Assembly (NCBI RefSeq): GCF_039541955.1
Contig: NZ_BAABHF010000027.1
Span: 1-64,000, forward strand
Reading direction: 5' to 3'
Length of the DNA stretch: 64,000 nucleotides
Source of the DNA: Actinoallomurus oryzae
GTDB lineage: Bacteria > Actinomycetota > Actinomycetes > Streptosporangiales > Streptosporangiaceae
The notes under the pieces are model-generated. The model had not been told where the DNA came from, made no database searches, and worked only from the letters and a program-made list of their open reading frames with translations. The translations under genes were made by a program, and so were the position numbers. Position 1 is the stretch's first letter. Every line of letters starts with the position of its first letter. Of the stretch, positions 1-8,185 are shown in pieces.

Positions 1-265
1 CGGCTACGCTGCTGCATAGCCGCAAGCCTCGCAGTGTCTACCAAGCCGGGGCAACTTCACTCTGCGACATGTGCGGGCATCGCGTCACTTCGAAACGGCT
101 TGCCTGCTGCGTCATTTCGACTTGGGCATTCGAGCAAGCGAAGACCGGCCCCGGAACAGCACCACCCTTCGGACGGACCAGTGACCGTTCCTCCACGGAC
201 CCGAGCAAAGCACGCACTCCCGGCCCAACAAGCCGGCCTCGAACAGGGAGCGAGGGAGGCGGCGG
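1..265. other. no supported gene
   Basis: Nothing convincing is seen before the start of the NTPase gene at 266. Short reading frames here run into that gene in other frames and resemble no family known to me. A ribosome binding site (GGGAGG, about 255-260) precedes the ATG at 266. Confidence 0.5.
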
Positions 266-2263
266 ATGACGTCGGGATGGCGGCGCCTCGTTACAGCGGC
301 GGCGCTCGTACTGATCGTCGTCGCAGCGATCGCGTCAGCGGCCGCGGCGAAGCTACCCCTGCCTCCCGGCTGGGGCACCGCCGCCATCGCCGGTGTCACG
401 TTGGCCGCCGGCCTGCTGCTAGACCCGTTCAAGCGCCTGGCAGGCGAGTGGATCGAACAACCACGCGAGCGACGAAAGGCGCTGAAGGCACACCTGCGGA
501 TGCTTGATCGCCGCGGTCGCCCACGCCGGGTCCGCGACTGCCGGCACGCGGTGGCACTCGGCGTCCATCCGGCCACCGACGGTGCGGCGGGGCTGCCACC
601 TTACGTACGCCGTGACGTCCACGAGTCGCTTGAAGAGGCGCTTGCGGCCGGCGGCCTTGTGATCATCGAGGGCCGGTCGGCGGCTGGCAAGTCCCGGCTG
701 GCGTACGAGGCAATCCATGCCTTCGCCCCCGACAGAGGGCTTATCGTGCCCGAGCACCCGCAGGCGCTGAAGGAACTCCATAAGGTCGGGCTCCCACTGC
801 ACCGCGCCGTGATCTGGCTGGACGATGTCGAGCGCTATCTCGCCAGCGGCGGTCTGGACAGCGCCGTGCTCGACGCGCTCTGCTCCCGCGACACCGTACT
901 GGTCGCGACGCTGCGCTCCGAGGCGCGCCGCGACCTGGTCGGCTCGGAGCCCGACTCGGCGTTGAGGCGCGCCGCCGAGGAGGTTCTCCAGCGGGCGCGG
1001 ACGATCCGCTTAAGCCGCGATCTCAGCGCCGACGAGCGTACGCGCGCGGAGCTGCACCGCGCCGATGCCCGGATCGCCGCCGCCCTTGTCCATCCCGGCC
1101 AGGTGGGCTTCGCCGAGTACATCGCCGCCGGCCCAGCCGCCCTCGACCGCTGGCGGTCCGCGCGGAATGGCGAACATCCGATCGCGGGGGCGATCATCTC
1201 GGCCGCCGTCGATGTCCGCCGAGCCGGGTTCATCGCTCCGGTCCCACGATCGCTGCTGGAGGGGCTTTACGAGCACTACCTGGAGACTCGCGACCGCACC
1301 GGCCGTTATCGGCTGCCGTCCTTCGACGAAGGTCTCGCATGGGCCGCCGAGCCGGTAAGAGGCGCGAGCGGTTGCCTCAACCCGATGGGCGAGGACCGCT
1401 ACTGTCCGTTCGACTACCTCACTGATCACGTCCAGAGCACCGCCTCGATCCGTGACGTCCCCGATGCCGTGTGGGACACCGCGCTCGCCCACGTGGCCAC
1501 CGAGGCTCTCACTGCCGTCGCCTATGCCGCTTTCCAGGCGGGGCGGCTCACTGTTAGCAAAACCGCATACCGGCGTGCCGCTGAGACAGGGAACACCGAA
1601 GCGATGAACAACGTCGGCGTGCTGCTGCTCGGCAACGGTCGAATTGACGAGGCCACGGAGTGGTTTCGCCGCGCGGCGGACGCCGGTGAGGCCACTGCCA
1701 TGGTCAATCTCGGCAACCGGTTGAGAAGTGACGGCCTGATCGATGAAGCGGAGTCCTGGTACCGCCGCGCCGTGGACGCCGGGCATCACACCGCACTGCA
1801 CAATCTCGCCATCGTGGCAGAGATGACCGGCCGGATCGACGAGGCCGAGAACTTGTGGCGCCGTGCCGCCGACGACGGACACGTCTACGCGATGAACAGC
1901 CTCGCTCTCTTGCTGAGGCGAAGCCGACGAATGGACGAGGCCGAAGCGTGGTGGCGCCGTGCCGCCGACGCGGGCCACACCGACGCGATGAGGAATCTCG
2001 GCAACCTGCTCTACGAAACCTGCCGTACCGGTGAGGCCGAAACGTGGTGGACCCGCGCCGCCCGCACCGAGCCCACCGCGGCGGGCAATCTCGGCGACTT
2101 CCTTCGGCAACACGGCATGGTCCAGGAGGCGGAGGTGCAATACCGCCGTGCCGCCGATGCCGGTGACGTTACGGCGATGCGCAGTCTCGGCCGCCTCCTC
2201 AAGGAGACCGGACGCGTGGAGGAAGGCGAGCAGTGGCTACGACGGGCCGATCCCACCAGTTGA
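266..2263 (+). CDS. Membrane-anchored P-loop NTPase with C-terminal TPR/Sel1-like repeats (STAND-like)
   Basis: A 665-aa protein. Two hydrophobic segments at about residues 9-29 and 37-53 suggest a membrane hairpin. An NTPase core follows, with Walker A GRSAAGKS (136-143) and a Walker B-like strand AVIWLDDVE (181-189). From about residue 415 to the end there are about seven ~36-aa helical repeats with the pattern A..NLG.....G...EAE.W.RRAA.AG, as in TPR/Sel1 repeats. This order, NTPase then repeat sensor, is that of STAND-type signalling ATPases, many of which act in phage defence; I see no catalytic effector domain besides the membrane segment. The start has a good GGGAGG site. It lies just upstream of a Kiwa locus, so a role in immunity is a reasonable inference but is not shown. 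Confidence 0.75.
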   Translation: MTSGWRRLVTAAALVLIVVAAIASAAAAKLPLPPGWGTAAIAGVTLAAGLLLDPFKRLAGEWIEQPRERRKALKAHLRMLDRRGRPRRVRDCRHAVALGVHPATDGAAGLPPYVRRDVHESLEEALAAGGLVIIEGRSAAGKSRLAYEAIHAFAPDRGLIVPEHPQALKELHKVGLPLHRAVIWLDDVERYLASGGLDSAVLDALCSRDTVLVATLRSEARRDLVGSEPDSALRRAAEEVLQRARTIRLSRDLSADERTRAELHRADARIAAALVHPGQVGFAEYIAAGPAALDRWRSARNGEHPIAGAIISAAVDVRRAGFIAPVPRSLLEGLYEHYLETRDRTGRYRLPSFDEGLAWAAEPVRGASGCLNPMGEDRYCPFDYLTDHVQSTASIRDVPDAVWDTALAHVATEALTAVAYAAFQAGRLTVSKTAYRRAAETGNTEAMNNVGVLLLGNGRIDEATEWFRRAADAGEATAMVNLGNRLRSDGLIDEAESWYRRAVDAGHHTALHNLAIVAEMTGRIDEAENLWRRAADDGHVYAMNSLALLLRRSRRMDEAEAWWRRAADAGHTDAMRNLGNLLYETCRTGEAETWWTRAARTEPTAAGNLGDFLRQHGMVQEAEVQYRRAADAGDVTAMRSLGRLLKETGRVEEGEQWLRRADPTS

Positions 2264-3137
2264 TGGGCCAGCCGACAAGAAGCACTAAGCCAAAGCCCTC
2301 TCCCCGCTTCAACCCTTGCCGGGAGAATAGCTCGACAAGCAGCGTCCGAACCCATGCTTCGTCAGAGTGATGGGAGAGCAGCGCCGCCCTCCTCCGACAG
2401 TGTTCGAGCGCTGCGACTTGGGCGACGGTCGGAACATCTGCCGGTCAGCACCGTACCGTGATCGCCGCGCATGGCTCGCGAGCCAGCGCATTCGCGAGCT
2501 CTTCCAGCGCGCAGGAGCCGAACCACACCGCGACGGCTCCCCTCATCTAGGCAACGCCGAACGAAGAGCAAACGCGAGTCGCTCCATTGGCTCTTCCCCA
2601 CCCACGAACGGCGTGGCCACGGCCGCGCCGGCCAGTTGGTAGACAGCGCGGCGGTCCACGCGGTCGCCGATACGGTCAGGCGGCGGAGACACGAAAACGG
2701 CGCTGCTCTCCCGTCACTCTTACGAGTCACGAGCGAACAACGCCGTCAAACCAATGGCCCTCCTCCGACAACAACCCGCGGGGGGCTGTGGGGGGCGGAG
2801 CCCCTCACATCGGGGGGTTCCGGGGGGTCGTCCCCCCGGGCCAGCACGCGTGGACCTAACTGCGGCTTACTCGAACACAAATGACCAGGTAATCGCACTG
2901 TGCCCGCGATCTTCGCGCTCCTCACCTCCACAACTGGACTAGTCGCGAGGCGCCTTAGGCCTGGGTCGACCGACGACCACCGCACTACCCGTGGCCACTT
3001 CGCGACGGAGAAAAGTACGGCTCCAGCGGTCCGCAACGAACGCGCGGCTGCAAGGCTGGGGACGCGCATGACCGACTAGGCCGGCGGTCCCAAACACTCG
3101 GACCGCCGCGACCAGTCTTGTCGTAGCCGCATGAGAT
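2264..3137. other. Gene-free stretch with repeat copy A and scrambled relics
   Basis: No intact gene is seen. The stretch holds the left copy of a long direct repeat (2567-2843). It also holds, at about 2361-2400, a short rearranged echo of it: GAGTGATGGGAGAGCAGCG is the near-inverse of 2700-2720, followed by CCCTCCTCCGACA in the same orientation as 2758-2770. The minus strand of the repeat still translates to regulator-like fragments (SATAWTAALS, ARPWPRR), so this is decayed coding DNA plus GC-rich hairpins. Confidence 0.6.
2567..2843. repeat. Direct repeat copy A flanking the Kiwa locus
   Basis: Matches 5237-5513 in the same orientation. The right part (2681-2843) is almost identical to 5353-5513 and ends in GC-rich hairpins; the left part is diverged but clearly alignable (both contain CGCGAGTCGCTCC, GGCGTGGCCACGGCCG and GCGGCGGTCCACGCGGTCG). 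On the minus strand both copies encode the same piece of an XRE/TPR-type regulator, broken by frameshifts. Confidence 0.85.
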
Positions 3138-3139
3138 AA

Positions 3140-3155
3140 TCGAACCTCTGTTCGA
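3140..3155. promoter_or_regulatory. LexA-type SOS box upstream of kwaA
   Basis: TCGAAC-CTCT-GTTCGA is a perfect 6+6 palindrome with a 4-nt spacer. It agrees with the CGAAC-N4-GTTCG operator of LexA in Gram-positive bacteria and actinobacteria. It starts 39 nt before the kwaA ATG and touches a -10-like GATAAT (3135-3140), a position suited to repression. SOS control is inferred from the site alone. Confidence 0.7.
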
Positions 3156-3178
3156 ATAGCATTCAGCCAGGAGGCGAC

Positions 3179-3706
3179 ATGCTAGGCAAACCACTGCTCT
3201 TCCTATCAGCCTATGCACCGCTCTTTGCGCTCCTGGCAATTCGCTTCAAGCCGCTCGCGATCATGCTGACGTGCGTTGGCCTGGCAATACTTGGGCTCCT
3301 CGCACTACTACTGTTGCTCCGCCTGGACGCACGAGCCACCCCTGGAGCACACCGACTGAAGCAGGTCAAAGACGCGGACGCGGAGGCAGGGGCCTATCTG
3401 GGCGCCTACCTCCTACCCTTCCTGACCGTCTCAACACCGAGCGTTCGCGACGCCGCCGCCTATGCTGGCTTCATCATAATTTCTGGCGCAATATACTTGC
3501 ATTCATCCGTTGTGCAGATCAATCCGCTGCTGTACCTTCTCGGCTATCGTGTACTACAAGTCGTCGACACAAACGATCTACAGGCTTATCTGGTCACCCG
3601 GCGACCCGCCCAAGTTGATCAATACATTGTCGCGACCAGGTTCCGCGACGACGTCCTGATCGACCGCACACGTAGGAGTGAGCAGCTTGACTCTGACGGA
3701 ACCTAA
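3179..3706 (+). CDS. kwaA: Kiwa anti-phage system membrane protein KwaA
   Basis: A 175-aa protein with four hydrophobic segments (about residues 5-22, 25-48, 71-85 and 93-110), followed by a conserved-looking INPLLYLLGYRVLQV stretch and a short polar C-terminus. This matches the size and topology of KwaA, the membrane component of Kiwa, which works with the DUF4868 protein KwaB at the inner membrane during phage attack. The KwaA call rests largely on the next gene being KwaB-like and overlapping it. The ATG has an AGGAGG site (3169-3174). A LexA-type box lies just upstream. Base composition is visibly less GC-rich than in the flanking housekeeping genes, suggesting recent acquisition. Confidence 0.75.
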   Translation: MLGKPLLFLSAYAPLFALLAIRFKPLAIMLTCVGLAILGLLALLLLLRLDARATPGAHRLKQVKDADAEAGAYLGAYLLPFLTVSTPSVRDAAAYAGFIIISGAIYLHSSVVQINPLLYLLGYRVLQVVDTNDLQAYLVTRRPAQVDQYIVATRFRDDVLIDRTRRSEQLDSDGT

Positions 3707-4583
3707 CCTCGATGGCCCAGCCACGCTAGTCATCGCTTGGCGTTTGGGTCGCAACGCACATGGGCGTGCTATCAAAGCTGGCGGCGATGTCATGTCGAGC
3801 CTGCGCCGATATGCAAGCGTAGCCTTAGATAAGGTCCGCAGCGCCGAGGGGCGTCGCTATGACCCGAACGATGAGCAAGACGAGGAGTGCGCCTACCTCG
3901 AAACTGAACGCGAAGAGCTACTAGACACTGCTCTTCTGGAAAAGATTCTCCAAGGCGCGTCACTGCAACAAGCCACTGACGATGATCTTCGGAAGCGCAG
4001 CTTGGCGCTTTACGCGCTTGTCGTTGGCGACGACCCAAATCGGCTTACTGCTTTCGTACGCAAAGGCAATCCTGTTCAACTTGCAAAAAAGAACCTAGTC
4101 ACAGTCTTCGATCAAACCTTAGTGCGCATTGAACGGCCCTTGCTAGCGTTTGATCAGTTCTATGATGTGATCATCTATCCAAACAAAGTTTATGTTCTAA
4201 ATCAAAAGAATTTCGAAGCCCTCTTCAAGGAAAGCGAAGCGGTTCTCGCGAAAACTTCCGAATGGGCCTCGAGTCTCAGTCAAGCACTTCCGCTATCCGA
4301 CCAAAGTGTGGAATGGGTAGCGAAGCGGCTAAGAGAGACGTCGGTCATGCGACGCAGAGTACAGAGCATCCTTAAGAGCGACTATCTACGACACCTTACG
4401 CCGGACACGCTCCGCGCAAAGATGCAAGAGCGTGGCTTGGATCCGCAGGAGCTGATAGAAGACGGCAATCTCGTAATTAACAAAGAGACCGAAAAGGATG
4501 TCCTCTTGCTCCTTAACGAGGATCTTTGGACCGGAGACTTCTCCGGAGAGCAGTACGCCGCGTCTCGCAAGGCGAAACGGTAG
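3687..4583 (+). CDS. kwaB: Kiwa anti-phage system protein KwaB (DUF4868)
   Basis: About 298 aa. The central region (LLAFDQFYDVIIYP followed by NKVYVLNQKNFEALF, about residues 152-181) is the hallmark of DUF4868 proteins, the family of KwaB. KwaB partners membrane KwaA in Kiwa and is reported to bind DNA and act on phage replication/late transcription. The frame is open from a GTG at 3678, but GGAG (3675-3678) is correctly spaced for the TTG at 3687, so I chose TTG. Either start overlaps the end of kwaA, implying translational coupling. Codon use is notably AT-richer than in neighbours (for example 4080-4260), a sign of transfer. Confidence 0.82.
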   Translation: MTLTEPNLDGPATLVIAWRLGRNAHGRAIKAGGDVMSSLRRYASVALDKVRSAEGRRYDPNDEQDEECAYLETEREELLDTALLEKILQGASLQQATDDDLRKRSLALYALVVGDDPNRLTAFVRKGNPVQLAKKNLVTVFDQTLVRIERPLLAFDQFYDVIIYPNKVYVLNQKNFEALFKESEAVLAKTSEWASSLSQALPLSDQSVEWVAKRLRETSVMRRRVQSILKSDYLRHLTPDTLRAKMQERGLDPQELIEDGNLVINKETEKDVLLLLNEDLWTGDFSGEQYAASRKAKR

Positions 4584-5380
4584 ACGCTAATAGCGCCCTC
4601 GCCAGCTCTGACCTGAAACGTTTCTCACCATCCAACGCACTAAAATTTCGGAGATTTTCGCGCCAGGTATAGCCGCATAACGTCGATGCGAGATTCATTC
4701 ATGGTCGCTCTTTTATGGTCTCGCTCGGTGGAAGGCCTCGACCGCTTGTTTGATCAGCTCTTTTGCCATGGGGTCGCCGATCGCGGCGGCCTCTTCGGCC
4801 TCGCGACCCAGCACCCACGCGCGGGTGGCGTGGTCGCCGTCAGCCGGTAGGCACTGGCGGGCATCAGGCAAGAGGCGTCGAGCGTCCTCATGGGAGGTCG
4901 GGCCGTGCGTCGCGTAACTGCGGTAGGTGTTGGCGCATGCTACGACGACGGGGTCGCTGGCTTCTCTGGCTGCCAGCTCCACGATGCGGTACATGCGCGC
5001 CGAGTGGATCGGCTCGCCCAGGTCCCATGCGGTCCAGCCGGCGAGGACCGCAGTCTCTCCGGTGAGTTTCGCGAGGCGTGGCCTCAAGGGATCGCGGCCG
5101 TTGCCTTCGAGGAGGGCGGTCACTCCTCGCAGGTGCGCCATGATGGCGCGACACCTGCCTCAATGCGATGCAGGCCCACGGCGCGCTGTTCCGAGAACGT
5201 CACCGTGTCCTCGTGCAGGCCACCAGAGCCTGCCAGAGCGAACGCGAGTCGCTCCGTTGGTTCGTCCACACTCACGAAACGGCGTGGCCACGGCCGTGCC
5301 AGCCGGTTAAGAGACAGTGCGGCGGTCCACGCGGTCGCCGACACCGGTCAGGCGGCGGAGACACGAAAACGGCGCTGCTC
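4584..5380 (-). pseudogene. Decayed XRE/TPR-type transcriptional regulator
   Basis: The minus strand encodes an in-frame C-terminal piece (4713-5141: AHLRGVTALLEGNGRDPLRP, then TGETAVLAGWTAWDLGEPIH). After a frame change comes the part before it (5120-5344: VSVDEPTERLAFALAGSGG). Together these resemble the C-terminal TPR half of actinobacterial helix-turn-helix regulators. The N-terminal DNA-binding domain is missing and the two pieces are in different frames, so the gene is dead. Its upstream portion lies inside direct repeat copy B, and a further-decayed version of the same portion lies in copy A. The stretch 4584-4712 after kwaB holds no gene that I can see. Confidence 0.7.
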
Positions 5381-5513
5381 TCCCGTCACTCTTACGAGTC
5401 ACGAGCGAACAACGCCGTCAAACCAATGGCCCTCCTCCGACAACAACCCGCGGGGGGCTGTGGGGGGCGGAGCCCCTCACATCGGGGGTTCCAGGGGGTC
5501 GCCCCCCTGGGCA
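5237..5513. repeat. Direct repeat copy B flanking the Kiwa locus
   Basis: Same-orientation partner of 2567-2843, lying 2.67 kb to the right, between the regulator relic and the 3' end of ssrA. It ends with two GC-rich inverted repeats (about 5453-5476, and CCAGGGGG-TCG-CCCCCCTGG at 5491-5510). Confidence 0.85.
5491..5510. terminator. GC hairpin downstream of ssrA
   Basis: A near-perfect inverted repeat (CCAGGGGG/CCCCCTGG) about 70 bp past the 3' end of ssrA. It could stop ssrA transcripts. It lies inside direct repeat copy B, so it may instead belong to the repeat. Confidence 0.4.
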
Positions 5514-5578
5514 GAAACGACGAAGGACCAGCGGGAAAGGCGACAAAGTCGCCGACCACACCGGTCCCAGGTCCGCAG

Positions 5579-5951
5579 TGGAGGTGGCGGGAATCGAACC
5601 CGCGTCCTTCGGTACCAAGACAGGGCTTCTCCGGGCGCAGCCTGCTTGGCGTTTTCTCGGCCCCGGCGCTCACGCAGGCGTGTCGCCGACGGGCCCAGCC
5701 GCTGTTTGGTTTCCCTGTCGTTCCCGCGGCCGGAACTACAGGTGGAGTCTCCTTACGATGCCAGATCCCGGGCCGGAGACACTCCCGGGCTGACAGAGTT
5801 CGCTACCTAACCTCAGGCGGCGAGGGCGAACTCAGTGCGCTTAGAGTTGGCACTTGTTGTTTTGCGGTCACAGGATTTACGAGGTTACAACCGCAACCCT
5901 CGGCCCGCTTCCCCATGTCTCGACATACCGAAGTCGAAACCGATCACCCCC
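5579..5951 (-). ncRNA. ssrA: Transfer-messenger RNA (tmRNA)
   Basis: The minus strand starts GGGGGUGAUCGGUUUCGAC and ends GGUUCGAUUCCCGCCACCUCC, forming a seven-pair acceptor stem with the tRNA-like TPsiC arm. CCA is not encoded. The internal reading frame at 5816-5851 (minus) encodes the tag ANSKRTEFALAA followed by UGA (5813-5815); the resume codon GCC gives the initial Ala after the tRNA Ala. tmRNA with SmpB rescues ribosomes stalled on broken messages and marks the peptides for proteolysis. Length (373 nt) is normal. smpB lies 2.2 kb upstream on the same strand. The 3' end of ssrA is a frequent integration site for mobile DNA, and the Kiwa segment lies directly beyond it. Confidence 0.95.
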
Positions 5952-6110
5952 ATGTTCAGTTGTCAACGGGCGCCGAAGCACCCACCACACCGACCGTACA
6001 CGTACAACACACACCACGCCAACGCGATTCCCGCCACGAGACGATCGGCTCTGGACGATGCGGGGCGGCCGGCCTACAGGACGCCTGTGACCAGCGAGAA
6101 AAGATGAGAA

Positions 6111-6145
6111 CCCCCGTGGGCGTGGACTAGGCACACCCACGGGGG
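6111..6145. terminator. Strong hairpin terminator candidate
   Basis: CCCCCGTGGGCGTG pairs with CACACCCACGGGGG around a 7-nt loop (one G-U type mismatch). It lies downstream of the PBP-like gene and upstream of ssrA, so it would separate the two minus-strand units. Confidence 0.65.
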
Positions 6146-6175
6146 CGACCGGCAGGGTCGGGCCGGTCCGGACGG

Positions 6176-6202
6176 CAGAGCCTCCCCCGAGACGAGGCTC
6201 TG
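6176..6202. terminator. Second hairpin after the PBP-like gene
   Basis: Perfect 9-bp inverted repeat CAGAGCCTC/GAGGCTCTG with a 9-nt loop, about 140 bp past the stop codon of the minus-strand PBP-like gene. Confidence 0.5.
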
Positions 6203-6341
6203 GTCTCATCACGGCGACTGAGTCCGCAACCCCCCAAGCGGTGTCTCAGTCATCTGTTAAGACGTCGGTGACCGCCGCGAAGGTTGTGCCCGGTGAGTCA
6301 AGAGATCATAAAGTCGCCGATGCCCCGGCCGGCACGGGGGA

Positions 6342-8177
6342 TCAGCCCGGTACGGCCCGCAGGAACCTCGCCGCGACCGCTGCCGCGTTGACCTTTCCCT
6401 CGACCGCCAGCGCGAAGGCCACGTTGCCGCGGAAGCCCACGAACCACGAGACCGTCTTGCCCGACCCGTACGGCACCTGGGCGACCACGCCGCTGACCGT
6501 GCCCTTGTTGCCCGCCACCTTCGCCGCGCGGGCCGCGCCGGAGGTGACCGAGCCGCGCAGCAACGGCTGGAGCGTCGAGATCGAGTCCGTGTCGAGCGAT
6601 CGTGGCTGGATCGGCTGGGGGGACGCCGGGTCCTTGACCAGGCTCGGCGGCCGCCAGGTGCCGCTTCCCACCGTCGAGGCGGCCAGGGCCATCGCCAGGG
6701 GGCTCACTTCGATGCGGCCCTGGCCGACCATCTCCGCGGCACGCTCGGCGTCGTTCCTCGGCGGCGGCACGCTGCCGGAGAACGCCGGCAGCGCGAGGTT
6801 CCACGGCACGCCGATGCCGAAGCGGGCGGCGCTCGTGCGCAGGTCCTGATAGCTCAGCGAGCCGTACAGCGAGGCGAAGGCCGTGGGGCAGGAGCGCATG
6901 AAGTTGCTCTGGAGCGTCTTGCCTCGCGGGGACGAGCTGCGGAACACCTGGTCGCCCACCTTGTACGTGGGCGGGCAGGCCACGGCGGCGTTCATCTTCT
7001 GGTGGTAGCCCAGCAGTGCCTGCGTGGTGATCATGCTAAAGGTCATGCCCGGCGGATAGTGACCCTCGAATGCCTGGTTCTTGCCGCCGGTCAGATGGTT
7101 GGCGGCGGCCAGCACATCGCCGGTCTGCTGGTGCACGACGGCCAGCGACGCGGGCTGGCGCAGCCCCTTCAGGGCGTTCTCCGCCGCCCCCTGCACCCGC
7201 CGGTCCACCGTCGTCCGTACCGGCCGGCTCTGGGCACCCGGCAGCTCGTACAGCACCTGGCTGGACGCTCCCGACGGGGTCTGGGCCACCACCTTCACGG
7301 TCGGGGTGCCGGCCAGGCGCCGCTGGTCGAGCACCTGGAGGCCGGAGATGCCGATCGTGTCGCCCGGCTGGTACGGCGCGCCGACCTGCTGGAGGAGCTC
7401 GGCCGTGGCCGGGCCGAGCTGGCCCACGACGTCACCGGCGACCGCGGGCGCCAGCGGCAGATACCGCGTACGGGCCTGCACGCCGGGCACCTGCACGAGC
7501 TTGGCGGCCTCCGCGGCCTGGGCGGGCAGCTGGAGCGTCACCAGCGGCAGGAACTCCTGCGGCGGCGCGGAGCGTACGCGCCCGAGGACGCGGTCCTTGT
7601 CCAGGTCGGTGATCGACGCCAGCTTCGCGAGAGTGGCGTCCGGCCTGGCCAGCTGGCCCGGCAGCACACCGAAGACCTCCACCTTGACCTTCTTGGTCAG
7701 CGAGTGGCCCTGGGAGTCCTGGACGTACGCGCGCTCCGGCGTCTCGGTGACGACGGCGAGCCGTTCGCCCTTGCCGAGCTTCGGATGGATGATCGACGGG
7801 CTCCACACGACCTTCCACTGGCCGCCCGAGCGGTGCAGGTGCATCTGGCTGCCGTAGTCCCAGGGCTTTCCGTTGTCGCCGAGGTCGATCCTGACCTCGA
7901 ACTGGGCCGTGGCATCGTCGCCGTCCTTGTGCACATGGCCGAGCGCGAGGTGCAGCGAGGCGAGGTCGAGCTGGCCCGGCAGCGCCTCGAGCGCGCCGGC
8001 GACCGTCTTGCGGTCGCCGTTGGTCTGCTTGGCGGCGCCGGAGTAGTCGCTGTTCTGCCAGGCCACCAGGAAGTTGCGCACCGTGGGCAGCGGCGAGGGC
8101 TCGGCGAACATCCGGCAGCCGGAGACCGCCAGCAGCATCCCGCTCACGGCCGCCAACGCTCCCCGGAACCGTCGCAT
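6342..8177 (-). CDS. PBP-like lipoprotein with inactivated transpeptidase domain
   Basis: About 611 aa. A signal peptide ends in lipobox LAVSGC (Cys about residue 21). Then come an NTF2/MecA-N-like domain, a PBP dimer-type domain (FGVLPGQLARPDATLAKLAS) and a penicillin-binding transpeptidase fold. Class B PBPs crosslink peptidoglycan with SxxK, SxN and KTG motifs. Here the SxxK place reads MTFS (context YPPGMTFSMIT, about 378-381), the SxN place reads SCP (429-431) and the KTG place reads NKGT (557-560). All catalytic residues are gone in an otherwise uninterrupted gene, so it is probably a pseudoenzyme with a scaffold or sensor role. ATG 8177 is preferred over GTG 8183 because of the GAGG site; smpB ends at 8186, so the two are likely co-transcribed. 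Confidence 0.85.
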   Translation of the reverse strand: MRRFRGALAAVSGMLLAVSGCRMFAEPSPLPTVRNFLVAWQNSDYSGAAKQTNGDRKTVAGALEALPGQLDLASLHLALGHVHKDGDDATAQFEVRIDLGDNGKPWDYGSQMHLHRSGGQWKVVWSPSIIHPKLGKGERLAVVTETPERAYVQDSQGHSLTKKVKVEVFGVLPGQLARPDATLAKLASITDLDKDRVLGRVRSAPPQEFLPLVTLQLPAQAAEAAKLVQVPGVQARTRYLPLAPAVAGDVVGQLGPATAELLQQVGAPYQPGDTIGISGLQVLDQRRLAGTPTVKVVAQTPSGASSQVLYELPGAQSRPVRTTVDRRVQGAAENALKGLRQPASLAVVHQQTGDVLAAANHLTGGKNQAFEGHYPPGMTFSMITTQALLGYHQKMNAAVACPPTYKVGDQVFRSSSPRGKTLQSNFMRSCPTAFASLYGSLSYQDLRTSAARFGIGVPWNLALPAFSGSVPPPRNDAERAAEMVGQGRIEVSPLAMALAASTVGSGTWRPPSLVKDPASPQPIQPRSLDTDSISTLQPLLRGSVTSGAARAAKVAGNKGTVSGVVAQVPYGSGKTVSWFVGFRGNVAFALAVEGKVNAAAVAARFLRAVPG

Positions 8178-8185
8178 GACCACCC

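Larger units (their letters stand above)
5952..6341. other. Intergenic region between PBP-like gene and ssrA
   Basis: No gene is supported. It contains the ssrA promoter region and two clear inverted repeats, listed separately, that could end transcription of the PBP-like gene. Confidence 0.5.

Noticed and set aside
34..507. Open frame overlapping the start of the P-loop NTPase gene
   Set aside because: Low-complexity Arg/Pro-rich translation, no ribosome binding site, and it conflicts with the well-supported gene at 266.
2780..2843. GC-rich palindromes of repeat copy A as an origin or attachment core
   Set aside because: Such GGGG/CCCC hairpins are common terminator-like elements in actinobacteria, and nothing else supports an origin or att core.
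5168..6130. Plus-strand frames across ssrA
   Set aside because: They run antisense through the tmRNA and the repeat; no protein-like features.
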